A stretch of DNA of 21,757 bases from CAZAXU01 sp964489245. GTDB lineage: Bacteria > Bacteroidota > Bacteroidia > Flavobacteriales > Flavobacteriaceae. The position numbers and the translations under genes were made by a program. Position 1 is the first letter of the stretch, and each line of letters begins with the position of its first letter. The notes below the pieces were generated by a model. It searched no databases, had not been told where the DNA came from, and saw only the letters and a list, made by a program, of their open reading frames with translations. Shown in pieces: positions 14,194-21,757 of the stretch. The stretch lies in assembly GCA_964489245.1 (NCBI GenBank), contig CAZAXU010000036.1, forward strand, positions 1-21,757. Reading direction: 5' to 3'.

Positions 14194-15778
14194 TCTTGTT
14201 CTGATTTTTTTGCTTATCCGATTTTTGGCATGGTCTCAAGAACCGCAAAAAGAAGAGAAAAATGTTGATTATATCGATATTATTCATGCAGATCACGCAG
14301 ATTTAAACGAAAAATATCCCGATAAAAAACTTCTATCCGGAAATGTGCAATTACAACATAATGAAGCATTGCTTTTTTGTGATAAGGCGCTGATTGATAT
14401 GAAAGAAAATTCTGCCATTGCTTTGGGAAATGTGACGATGAAGCAGGGAGACACTATAGATATGAAGGCAGAATTTGTTAAGTATGACGGCAATACCAGT
14501 TTTGCAGAAGCCTTTGGCGATGTCGTGCTTTCAGACCCCAAGATGACTTTGAGAACGGATACTTTGTCTTATGACAGAAAACGTCAAGAAGCCTACTACA
14601 CCACAGGAGGGGTGATTCAAGACAGTGTGAATACGCTGAAGAGTCAGATAGGGCATTATTTTCTAAATGAAAAAAAATTTAAATTTGTCAACAATGTTCA
14701 CCTGACAAATCCGGATTATCAAATTGATTCCTACCAACTGAATTATTACACGGATTCCGGTGTTTCTGAATTTTTCGGTCCCACGAAGATATACAACAAA
14801 ACCAGCTATATCTATGCAGAAAAAGGACATCATGATTCCAAACGGGAGATTTCGTGGTTTGTCAAAAATGCTTATATCAAACATAAACATACCACGATAA
14901 AAGGAGATAGTCTGTATTATGACAGAAAGAAACACTATGCCACCGGAAGCGGGAGTGTGGTGGTGCACGATTCCATCAATAAAACTTGGATTTATAGCAA
15001 TTTTGCCCAGCGTTGGGAAGAATTGGATTCAATCAAAGTCAGTGAGCATCCGTTGTTGGTTTCCATATCAGAAAAAGACACACTCTATACCAGAGCGGAT
15101 TATTTCATTGCTGCCGGCAAAAAAAAGCACAGAAAACTTTGGGGCTATCCGAATGTGCGTTTTTTTTCAAATGATTTTTCAGGCAGATGTGACTCGCTGT
15201 ATAGAGAAGATGAACAAAAAGTCATGAAGTTGATGAAAACGCCAATATTGTGGAACGGAAAAAGCCAGCTGACCGGAGAAAGAATATGGATTAAAAACGA
15301 TTCGCTCAATCAAATTGATTCGCTGATTATTCCCAAAGATGTTTTCATTGCGCAAGAAGACAGTTTGGGCTATAACCAAATTAAAGGAAGAAAACTTTTA
15401 GGAAAATTTATAGATAAGAAATTGCATGATATCAATATCTATGGGAATACGGAGGTTATATACTATATCAGAGAAGAAGACGGGCGTTTGACCGGAATAG
15501 AAAAAAATAAATCAAGCAGAATTTTTTTGATTTTTAAAGATGGAGAAATAGACTTATTGAGATTATATGAAAAGGTGGATGGCACAATATATCCGGCAAA
15601 TAAAATAAAAGAGCAGGACAAAAAATTCAAAGAGTTTATTTGGCACGGCGACAGGCAGATTAAAACCAAGGCAGATGTGATAGAAAATACAAAATTGGAA
15701 TTTATAGACAGACCTAAAGAGCAACCTACTCAAACCGAACAAGAAGAAATTATCGAATTCAAAAAACAACAGAATTGA
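14171..15778 (+). CDS. OstA/LptA-like protein, lipopolysaccharide transport family
   Basis: The 535-residue product has an N-terminal signal or anchor segment (SSLVLIFLLIRFLAWSQ) and then an OstA/LptA-type beta-jellyroll. The repeating strands include KLLSGNVQLQHNEALLFCDKA, NVTMKQGDTIDMKAEFVKYD, AFGDVVLSDPKMTLRTDTLSYD and GDSLYYDRKKHYATGSGSV. LptA proteins of Proteobacteria carry lipopolysaccharide across the periplasm. The long Bacteroidota form (OstA-like, about 500-600 residues) is assigned there by homology and may bridge more of the envelope. The C-terminal 50 residues are charged and rich in Glu, Gln and Lys. The start codon lies within the end of the GIN-domain gene, and the stop overlaps the aminotransferase start as TTGA. 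That three-gene packing points to one operon. Confidence 0.87.
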   Translation: MPSYIKSSLVLIFLLIRFLAWSQEPQKEEKNVDYIDIIHADHADLNEKYPDKKLLSGNVQLQHNEALLFCDKALIDMKENSAIALGNVTMKQGDTIDMKAEFVKYDGNTSFAEAFGDVVLSDPKMTLRTDTLSYDRKRQEAYYTTGGVIQDSVNTLKSQIGHYFLNEKKFKFVNNVHLTNPDYQIDSYQLNYYTDSGVSEFFGPTKIYNKTSYIYAEKGHHDSKREISWFVKNAYIKHKHTTIKGDSLYYDRKKHYATGSGSVVVHDSINKTWIYSNFAQRWEELDSIKVSEHPLLVSISEKDTLYTRADYFIAAGKKKHRKLWGYPNVRFFSNDFSGRCDSLYREDEQKVMKLMKTPILWNGKSQLTGERIWIKNDSLNQIDSLIIPKDVFIAQEDSLGYNQIKGRKLLGKFIDKKLHDINIYGNTEVIYYIREEDGRLTGIEKNKSSRIFLIFKDGEIDLLRLYEKVDGTIYPANKIKEQDKKFKEFIWHGDRQIKTKADVIENTKLEFIDRPKEQPTQTEQEEIIEFKKQQN

Positions 15779-16956
15779 AAAAAGATTTTCTGAAATATCA
15801 AGCGCAAACATCAACCCATCCGATGGGCATCGAAATTGCTCATGCGGAGGGAAGTTATATATTTGATACAAAAGGAAAGAAATATTTGGATTTTGTTGCC
15901 GGCGTTTCTGCCAATGTGATTGGACACCATCCTGAAACTGTTATTAAAGCTATGCATGAACAGTTGAACAAGTATATGCATGTGATGGTCTATGGTGAAT
16001 TTATACAGGCACCACAGGTGAAACTGAATAAGAAGTTAGCGCAAATTTTTCCTGAAAACTTAGAAACAACTTATTTGGTGAATTCAGGAACAGAAGCCAC
16101 GGAAGCAGCTTTGAAATTGGCAAAGCACTACACCAAAAGACATCAAATTGTTGCGGCAAAAAAATCATATCACGGCAACACACAAGGAGCCATGTCCGTG
16201 ATGGACTATTCGGAGCGAAAAATGCCGTTTATGCCTTTGATTCCGGGTGTTCGTTTTGTGGCGTTTAATGCACCGGAGGATTTGGCAAAAATCACAAAAA
16301 AAACGGCTGCCGTTATTTTGGAAACCATACAAGGCGGAGCGGGATTTATAGAACCGAATAATAACTATCTCAAGGCGGTTAAACAGCGTTGTGAAGAGGT
16401 TGGCGCTTTACTGATTTTAGATGAAATTCAAACCGGATTTGCCCGAACAGGAAAAATGTTTGGGTTTGAACACTATGATGTTATTCCGGATATTGTGATT
16501 ACAGGAAAAGCTTTGGGGGGAGGCATGCCTATCGGGGCCTTGACTTCTTCATATGAGATTATGCACAGTTTGACTGAACCTGCAATGGGGCATATTACAA
16601 CCTTTGGCGGGCATCCGGTGATTGCATCGGCAGCACTTGCCACGATAGAGTATGTAGAAAAACACGATTTACAAGCTGAAGCCATACGCAAAGAAAACAT
16701 TTTAAGAGAGACGCTGAAACATCCTAAGATTAAAGAAATCAGAGGGCGCGGTTTGATGCTTGCGTTGATCATGGAAACGCCGGAACAAGCCAATGAACTG
16801 ATATTAAAAAGTTTAGACAAAGGTCTGATTTTGTTTTGGTTGCTCTATGAAAGCAGAGCAGTGAGAATCACGCCTCCCTTGACCATTTCCGACGAAGAAC
16901 TGAATGCGGGGATTCGTATTATTTTGTCTGTGTTAGACGATATGAAACATTCATGA
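15775..16956 (+). CDS. Class III (ornithine/acetylornithine-type) PLP aminotransferase
   Basis: The 393-residue protein shows the class III aminotransferase pattern: LVNSGTEATEAALKLA (101-116), SYHGNTQGAM (131-140), ETIQGGAGFI (183-192), the cofactor Asp216 in LILDEIQTGFARTGKMFGFEH, and the Schiff-base Lys245 in DIVITGKALGGGMPIGA. It resembles acetylornithine/ornithine aminotransferases, which move the omega-amino group to 2-oxoglutarate, but the actual substrate cannot be read off. The start is TTG: an in-frame TAA lies 60 bases upstream with no ATG between, and this start keeps the conserved FLKYQAQT opening. Its TTGA overlaps the stop of the OstA-like gene. This order is, to my memory, common in flavobacteria. 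It converges with recG across 31 bases with no clear terminator hairpin. Confidence 0.92.
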   Translation: MKKDFLKYQAQTSTHPMGIEIAHAEGSYIFDTKGKKYLDFVAGVSANVIGHHPETVIKAMHEQLNKYMHVMVYGEFIQAPQVKLNKKLAQIFPENLETTYLVNSGTEATEAALKLAKHYTKRHQIVAAKKSYHGNTQGAMSVMDYSERKMPFMPLIPGVRFVAFNAPEDLAKITKKTAAVILETIQGGAGFIEPNNNYLKAVKQRCEEVGALLILDEIQTGFARTGKMFGFEHYDVIPDIVITGKALGGGMPIGALTSSYEIMHSLTEPAMGHITTFGGHPVIASAALATIEYVEKHDLQAEAIRKENILRETLKHPKIKEIRGRGLMLALIMETPEQANELILKSLDKGLILFWLLYESRAVRITPPLTISDEELNAGIRIILSVLDDMKHS

Positions 16957-16987
16957 TTTCGGCAGTTATCAAAGTTAATCATAATGC

Positions 16988-19081
16988 CTATCCTATTAAA
17001 TTCCAGAATCCCGATTCTTTCATTTGTTTTTGTAAAAAATATTTAACAATTTGATTATCAGGTTTTAATAATTCAATATCGTCTTTTAAGACTTGATAAG
17101 CATATTGCCTTGCTGTTCTCAAGAGACCGGCATCTTTGATGATATCCGCCAGTCTGAAACGCATGCTTCCGCTTTGTTGTGTACCCAATATATTTCCGGG
17201 TCCTCTGAGTTTGAGATCTACTTCTGCAATTTTAAAACCGTCGTTGGTTGCCGTCATGGTTTCCATTCTGATTCGTGCATCTTGAGAAAGCTTATAGTCT
17301 GTAATAAGCACACAATAAGATTGTTCGGCGCCTCGACCAACGCGTCCGCGAAGTTGATGCAACTGAGAAAGTCCGAACCTCTCAGCACTGTCAATGAGCA
17401 TCAGGCTGGCATTGGGCACGTCAACACCCACTTCAATCACTGTGGTGGATACCAAGATTTGAGTTTTGTTTTGTTTGAACTCCCGCATAGCGGAATCCTT
17501 GTCTTCTTGTTTCATTTTTCCATGGACCATACCGATTTGAACAGGCGTATTTTTAAAATAATTTTTGATAATTTCATAGCCTTCTTCCAAATTTCTATAG
17601 TCGAGTATTTCACTTTCTTCAATCAATGGAAAAACAACATATGCTTGGCGTCCTTTTTTGATTTCCTTGTGAATAAAGTTGTATATATTGGCACGTTCCT
17701 TAGCATAGCGATGTATGGTTTTTATAGGCTTTCTGCCCGGAGGCAATTCATCGATGATTGAAATATCCAAATCGCCATAATGTGTCAGCGCAAGCGTTCT
17801 GGGAATGGGTGTTGCCGTCATTACCAAAATATGCGGAGGAATTTTATTTTTTTGCCACATTTTACTTCTTTGTGCAACCCCGAATCGATGTTGTTCGTCT
17901 ATAATTGCCAAGCCTAGATTTTTGAATTTGACTTTATCTTCCAAGACTGCATGTGTGCCGATAAGAATGTGAAGTGTGCCGCTTTCAAGCATCTCATGAA
18001 TTTCTTTTCGCTCTTTGGTTTTGGTGTTTCCTGTTAATAGCCTGATACTTATATCGAGTTTTTCAACCAAATTTTTGATGCTGTAAAAATGCTGTTGAGC
18101 AAGAATCTCCGTGGGAGCAATGATAGAGGCTTGAAATCCGTTGTCAACAGCCATTAGCATACTCATCAAAGCAACAATGGTTTTTCCGCTACCCACATCG
18201 CCTTGCAACAATCTGTTCATTTGTGCGCCGCTTTTGACGTCTATCCGAATCTCTTTAAGTACTCTTTTTTGAGCATCGGTTAACTCAAAGGGAAGGTGGT
18301 TTTGGTAGAAGGAATTGAAATAGTTACCTATTTGTGCAAAGATATGCCCTTTGATCTTCTTTTTTCGATTGAAATTTTTAAGCAATAGTTGCAGTTGTAA
18401 ATAAAATAATTCTTCAAATTTCAGACGGGTCCGGGCTTTTTGCAGCAATGCTAAACTTTGCGGAAAATGAATATTATAAAGTGCCTGATTTTTATTCATT
18501 AATTTTAGGTCTTCCAAGACTTTTTTCGGAAGGGTTTCCTTGAAATTAAGCCCGATTTCTTGGAACAGCCCCGACATCACTTTGAGCCAAATACGGTTGT
18601 TGAAGCCTTTCTTTGTCAGGTTTTCAGTCGACGGATATATCGGTTGCAATGGGATTGACCCTTTTTTCTTTCGTTCTTCAAGTGTCTCAATTTCAGGGTG
18701 TGCAATATTAAATTTTCGATTAAATAGCCCGGGTCTACCATAAACAACATAGTTTTCTCCTGTTTGAAGACTTTTCTGAATCCATTGATAGTTTTTAAAC
18801 CAAACCAGCTCAAGATTTCCGGTTTCATCGGAAAAATTTGCCGTTAATCTTTTTTTTCTTCCTGTTCCTACTTCATTGAGATCGGTGATTTTTCCAATAA
18901 TTTGAATATCTGTATTACTATTGGTGATTTGGTTGATTTTATAGAATTTTGAACGATCCACATATCTAAAAGGAAAATGATTTAATAAATCTTCATAAGT
19001 ACTGATATTAAGCTCTTTTTGAAGCAATTCGGCACGTCTATTGCCTATTCCGGGAAGATATTTGATGGATTGTTGTAACAT
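16988..19081 (-). CDS. recG: ATP-dependent DNA helicase RecG
   Basis: RecG is a monomeric helicase that reverses stalled replication forks and processes D-loops and Holliday-type junctions. The 697-residue length is normal. The N-terminal wedge region contains the OB-fold (IQIIGKITDLNEVG and, later, NYVVYGRPGLFNRKFNI). Helicase motifs follow in order: Walker A GDVGSGKT near 294, IGTHAVLEDKVKF, DEQHRFGV near 394, TATPIPRTLALT, VSTTVIEVGVDVPNA, and QLRGRVGRG near 577. The start is ATG at 19081; the opening LPGIGNRRAELLQKEL is the usual N-terminal helix-hairpin-like segment. The motor domain is a paralogue of the one in mfd at the left of the window. Confidence 0.97.
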   Translation of the reverse strand: MLQQSIKYLPGIGNRRAELLQKELNISTYEDLLNHFPFRYVDRSKFYKINQITNSNTDIQIIGKITDLNEVGTGRKKRLTANFSDETGNLELVWFKNYQWIQKSLQTGENYVVYGRPGLFNRKFNIAHPEIETLEERKKKGSIPLQPIYPSTENLTKKGFNNRIWLKVMSGLFQEIGLNFKETLPKKVLEDLKLMNKNQALYNIHFPQSLALLQKARTRLKFEELFYLQLQLLLKNFNRKKKIKGHIFAQIGNYFNSFYQNHLPFELTDAQKRVLKEIRIDVKSGAQMNRLLQGDVGSGKTIVALMSMLMAVDNGFQASIIAPTEILAQQHFYSIKNLVEKLDISIRLLTGNTKTKERKEIHEMLESGTLHILIGTHAVLEDKVKFKNLGLAIIDEQHRFGVAQRSKMWQKNKIPPHILVMTATPIPRTLALTHYGDLDISIIDELPPGRKPIKTIHRYAKERANIYNFIHKEIKKGRQAYVVFPLIEESEILDYRNLEEGYEIIKNYFKNTPVQIGMVHGKMKQEDKDSAMREFKQNKTQILVSTTVIEVGVDVPNASLMLIDSAERFGLSQLHQLRGRVGRGAEQSYCVLITDYKLSQDARIRMETMTATNDGFKIAEVDLKLRGPGNILGTQQSGSMRFRLADIIKDAGLLRTARQYAYQVLKDDIELLKPDNQIVKYFLQKQMKESGFWNLIG

Positions 19082-19241
19082 TCACAGTATTTAGAGCGAA
19101 GATAAATATATTTTTTGAAAATGTTTTTTAGCAACAAAAGATACAAAGAAAAACAGGCTTGTAGCCGAGAATTTTCGGGCAACCTTACCAACTTTATTTT
19201 TTTTGATGTTAACAAGAATGTTAAAAAAAAGCACATGTTTT

Positions 19242-19272
19242 TTTGCATAATTCATTTTTTTGTATACTTTTG
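19242..19272 (+). promoter_or_regulatory. Consensus-perfect Bacteroidota promoter
   Basis: TTTG at 19242-19245 is followed after 19 bases by TACTTTTG at 19265-19272, an exact match to TTTG-N19-TAnnTTTG. It is the best promoter in the window. It points at the surface-protein gene, whose ATG is about 370 bases away, so the transcript would have a leader of about 360 bases, or else this promoter makes a separate small RNA. Confidence 0.65.
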
Positions 19273-19484
19273 CGCTATTAAATCAGAATATTTTTTTAAA
19301 ACAACCAAATATTTCAAGATAAATAAAAGACAAAAAGGTTTTTTTCTTTTTCGTGTTTTCATCAATAAAAAAAGTAGGAGAGAGATTAAATGAAGTGAAA
19401 TATTTAAGGCTGTTTTTAGGATATGGATTTTATCAGACAACAACTTTCAAATAAAACAATCTTAAAAATTTATGGAATTCTGTT

Positions 19485-19498
19485 CCGTGGAGACACGG
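19485..19498 (+). other. Short hairpin with GNRA-type loop in the surface-protein leader
   Basis: CCGTG, GAGA and CACGG form a 5-bp GC-rich stem closed by a GNRA tetraloop, with one more possible T-G wobble pair below. In such an AT-rich region it stands out as probable RNA structure. It lies between the distal promoter and the start codon. Confidence 0.45.
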
Positions 19499-19603
19499 GC
19501 AATGGTGTTTAGCGATGACATGCTATGCGGTTGCTATGTATGCTGTGATTTGTGTATATGAAAATAGACTAAGATATGATAGTATTCAAACAATAAATAT
19601 AGA

Positions 19604-19630
19604 TTGAAAAAAAACAAACAACTAACTTTA
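19604..19630 (+). promoter_or_regulatory. Possible proximal promoter of the surface-protein gene
   Basis: TTG at 19604-19606, then 16 bases, then TAACTTTA at 19623-19630, which differs from TAnnTTTG in its last base. It would give a leader of only a few bases before the ATG at 19642. It is a weaker match than the distal promoter. Confidence 0.3.
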
Positions 19631-19641
19631 AATATTAATTT

Positions 19642-21757
19642 ATGAAAAACAACTACACGATTATTAACAAAATTATACCGGACCACAAAGTTCGTTTCTT
19701 ATTGACGAGATTGGTATATTTTTGGATGATGTTACAGGTTGGCGTAATGTTTTCGCAAAACATTCCCGCCACTTTGGGAACTTCCACTTGTGGAGATTGC
19801 ACTCCTCCGGGGTGGTCGGATATGGGAGGAACTCCTGACATGTCTGATGCTAATAACACTGGCGGTCAGGGGACATACGGTGGTGGTGATGCATGGAATA
19901 ATGCACCTTTACCTTTACCGCCGAATGGACACACCACTTGGATAACGATACGTGATGTTGGCTCTTTGGGAACAGAAGAGTCTGTCGGTACTACAATGAC
20001 AAATTTAGTGGCAGGAAGAGAATATGAGATTACAGTTTATTATATGACTACTACGTCTCCAACCTATAGTCCTCGGTACATTGATCATTTTGATTATCAA
20101 GTTCAGGGATATTCCAGAGTTGTCGTTTCCCCTGTTTCACACGATGTTTGGGCAGCGGACCGTTTCAGATTTACTGCTACTGCAGCCAATATGAATTTTG
20201 TATTATATCCCGGTGCTAATATGGGAAACCAAACAGCGAATTTAGAATCCGTGAATGTTTCCGTAACCTTAAATGCAATCAACTCTGTGCCGGTGGCAAA
20301 TCCCGATACGACAACAACTATTGTTAACAATCCTGTAACTTTTAATGTTACAAATAATGACAATGATTTTGATGGAAATATTGTTGCATCAACAGTTGAT
20401 TTAGACCCCGCAACTCCGGGAATTCAAAATACAATAACTACCGGAGACGGAACTTGGTCGGTTGATGCAAGCGGTAATGTGACCTTCGTTCCTGTTGCTG
20501 GATTTACGGGAGTAGCCACGATTCCTTATACTGTTCAAGATGATTATACTTTAGATGGAACCAATCATCCGGCAACATCTGGTTCTACTACTTTGACAGT
20601 AACAGTATTGCCTGATACGGATGGGGATGGTATTCCGGATACAACCGATTTAGACGATGATAATGATGGCATTCTCGACACAGGCGAATATTTTAACGGA
20701 CTAAATCCTAATACGGATACAGATGGCGATGGGATTCCTGACTATATGGATACTGATGCGCCTGGATTTGTAGATGCAAATGGTGATGGGGTAGATGATA
20801 GATATGATACCGATAACGATGGAATCCCCAATCATTTAGATACGGACTCAGATGGCGATGGTTGTTTTGATGCTATTGAAGCTGCCGGAACTTTTACCAC
20901 AGCAGATATAGATGGTAGTGGACATTTAAACGGAGGTGTAGATGCTAATGGTGTACCTACGGTTGCCAATGGTGGACAAGCCACTACGGTTGCAGTAACA
21001 GACCCTAATAATCATGTGGCATGTAATACCTTTTCCTGTGCAACCAATTTCTATCAGGTTATCAATAGAGATATGAATATATTGGATATGACTACAGGCA
21101 CTTATACCTCGATAGGAACATCTGCAAGTCGCTATAACGCAATAGGTTGGGATGTGCGTCATAACCTCATTTATGGTATAGGTACTGAAGGGGCAAGCAG
21201 TCACCACTTGTTGGTTGTAGATGCTTCCGGAGTTGCCTATGATATGGGGGCTCCTACTGAAATTGGAACAGGCAATTCGTTTTCATCCGGCACGAATGCC
21301 GGAGATATGGATAGAAACGGAAATTTATATGTACGTGTAGGTAGAAATCTTGTCAAAATAAACGTAGATACCAATACCTACGAAGTTGTTACATTTACCG
21401 GACCTAATCCGGGAAATATAGCTGACATTGTCTATATTGCCAGCACTAATTCTTTTTGGGGTGCACATAATCAAAATTTATATCAATGGGATTTGGGTAC
21501 AAACGCCATTACGCGGAGAACAGTAACAGGATTGCCTAATGGACACTATGGAGCGGCCTATACAGACGTTAGTGGCTCGCTATACCTTTCTAATAATGGA
21601 GGTGGTGTTTATAAAGTTGAAAATTATACCACTGCCAATCCGGCAGCTTCTTTATTTGTAAACAGTCAGGCGACAAATCGTAATGATGGCGCTTCTTGTC
21701 CGGATGCATTGCCACCTAATGTGCCACCAACAGCTGTTGATGATCCTTATACGGTTG
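19642..21757 (+). CDS. Large surface protein with CshA/cadherin-like, thrombospondin type 3 and beta-propeller-like regions (partial, 3' end outside)
   Basis: The frame is open from ATG 19642 to the right edge, 705 codons without a stop. The N-terminus has a rather long basic leader before a hydrophobic segment (LVYFWMMLQVGVMFSQ, likely cut after Gln39). Residues about 40-212 form a beta-rich domain with a TCGDCTPPGW pair of cysteines near the start. Residues about 216-324 resemble a CshA/cadherin-type repeat (VANPDTTTT, FVPVAGFTGVATIPYTV, TLTVTV). Residues about 325-440 are thrombospondin type 3-like Ca-binding repeats (DTDGDGIPD twice, DDDNDGILD, DTDSDGDG). Residues about 460-690 look like a DUF6923-type beta-propeller (NLYVRVG, SFWGAHNQNLYQWDLGT). 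A proline-rich linker then leads into PTAVDDPYTV, the start of a second cadherin-like unit. It is probably secreted by the type 9 system and may act as an adhesin; the sorting domain would be at the unseen C-terminus. Confidence 0.85.
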   Translation, partial: MKNNYTIINKIIPDHKVRFLLTRLVYFWMMLQVGVMFSQNIPATLGTSTCGDCTPPGWSDMGGTPDMSDANNTGGQGTYGGGDAWNNAPLPLPPNGHTTWITIRDVGSLGTEESVGTTMTNLVAGREYEITVYYMTTTSPTYSPRYIDHFDYQVQGYSRVVVSPVSHDVWAADRFRFTATAANMNFVLYPGANMGNQTANLESVNVSVTLNAINSVPVANPDTTTTIVNNPVTFNVTNNDNDFDGNIVASTVDLDPATPGIQNTITTGDGTWSVDASGNVTFVPVAGFTGVATIPYTVQDDYTLDGTNHPATSGSTTLTVTVLPDTDGDGIPDTTDLDDDNDGILDTGEYFNGLNPNTDTDGDGIPDYMDTDAPGFVDANGDGVDDRYDTDNDGIPNHLDTDSDGDGCFDAIEAAGTFTTADIDGSGHLNGGVDANGVPTVANGGQATTVAVTDPNNHVACNTFSCATNFYQVINRDMNILDMTTGTYTSIGTSASRYNAIGWDVRHNLIYGIGTEGASSHHLLVVDASGVAYDMGAPTEIGTGNSFSSGTNAGDMDRNGNLYVRVGRNLVKINVDTNTYEVVTFTGPNPGNIADIVYIASTNSFWGAHNQNLYQWDLGTNAITRRTVTGLPNGHYGAAYTDVSGSLYLSNNGGGVYKVENYTTANPAASLFVNSQATNRNDGASCPDALPPNVPPTAVDDPYTV

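Larger units (their letters stand above)
19082..19641. other. 560-base divergent intergenic region
   Basis: This AT-rich stretch separates recG (minus) from the surface-protein gene (plus). It contains a small hairpin CCGAG/TTCGG near 19163-19177, an inverted repeat TTAAC-N6-GTTAA at 19209-19224, a strong plus-strand promoter (19242-19272), a hairpin with a GAGA loop (19485-19498) and a weaker proximal promoter (19604-19630). An ATG at 19422 opens a 29-codon frame ending at 19511, too short to support as a gene. No tRNA or known riboswitch is recognised. Confidence 0.6.

Noticed and set aside
16957..16987. Terminator between the aminotransferase and recG genes
   Set aside because: Only a weak 6-base inverted match (ATGATT/AATCAT) with a long loop is present, and there is no T-run.
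17093..17761. 222-codon plus-strand frame
   Set aside because: It lies wholly inside recG on the opposite strand, has no recognisable motif, and recG is intact.
19422..19511. 29-codon frame in the surface-protein leader
   Set aside because: It is too short to judge, with no recognisable ribosome binding context or similarity; the region is more likely structured RNA.
19483..19515. Possible relic of a GAGACACG-type repetitive palindrome
   Set aside because: The first arm looks similar, but the second arm (GTGTTTAGC) matches poorly, and no second copy is present in the window.

Overview
The window is chromosomal DNA from a Bacteroidota bacterium, most likely in or near the Flavobacteriia. This rests on several things seen together: low GC, matches to the Bacteroidota promoter element TAnnTTTG before many genes, an OstA-like protein gene joined to a class III aminotransferase gene, a large SprA-like envelope protein, a GIN-domain (DUF2807) protein, and a giant surface protein with thrombospondin type 3 repeats. 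No rRNA, tRNA, CRISPR array or insertion sequence is visible. The species cannot be named from this sequence.

Layout, left to right. (1) Bases 1-134 hold the C-terminal tail of a plus-strand gene, possibly a BatC-type TPR protein. It converges with mfd (minus, 139-3462), and the two stop codons share one hairpin. (2) Bases 3523-5556 form an accessory island. A two-gene minus-strand operon, an ImmA/IrrE-type zinc peptidase and a PIN-like (DUF4411-type) nuclease, is bracketed by two diverged direct repeats of about 113 bp. The operon is visibly poorer in GC than its neighbours. (3) Bases 5691-9035 encode a 1114-residue exported envelope protein related to SprA. (4) Bases 9182-11402 are a minus-strand pair with overlapping ends: an ATP-cone plus Mrr-like nuclease protein and a beta-CASP RNase. 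Divergent from it, on the plus strand, are RNase Z and pdxH. (5) Bases 13360-16956 hold a GIN-domain protein, an OstA/LptA-like protein and a class III aminotransferase on the plus strand, packed with overlapping ends. (6) recG (minus, 16988-19081) converges on the aminotransferase gene. (7) A 560-base intergenic region with a consensus-perfect promoter leads into a very large calcium-binding-type surface protein that runs off the right edge.

Most of the window is housekeeping: transcription-coupled repair (Mfd), recombination repair (RecG), tRNA and RNA processing (RNase Z, beta-CASP), PLP synthesis (PdxH) and envelope biogenesis (OstA-like). The parts most worth a second look are the repeat-bracketed peptidase/PIN module, the ATP-cone nuclease coupled to a beta-CASP RNase, a heptamer tandem repeat just before the GIN-domain gene, and the long structured leader of the surface protein. 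TTG start codons appear at four of the twelve genes whose starts lie in the window. I see no system here that I can confidently call undescribed; the peptidase/PIN island and the ATP-cone/beta-CASP pair are the best candidates.
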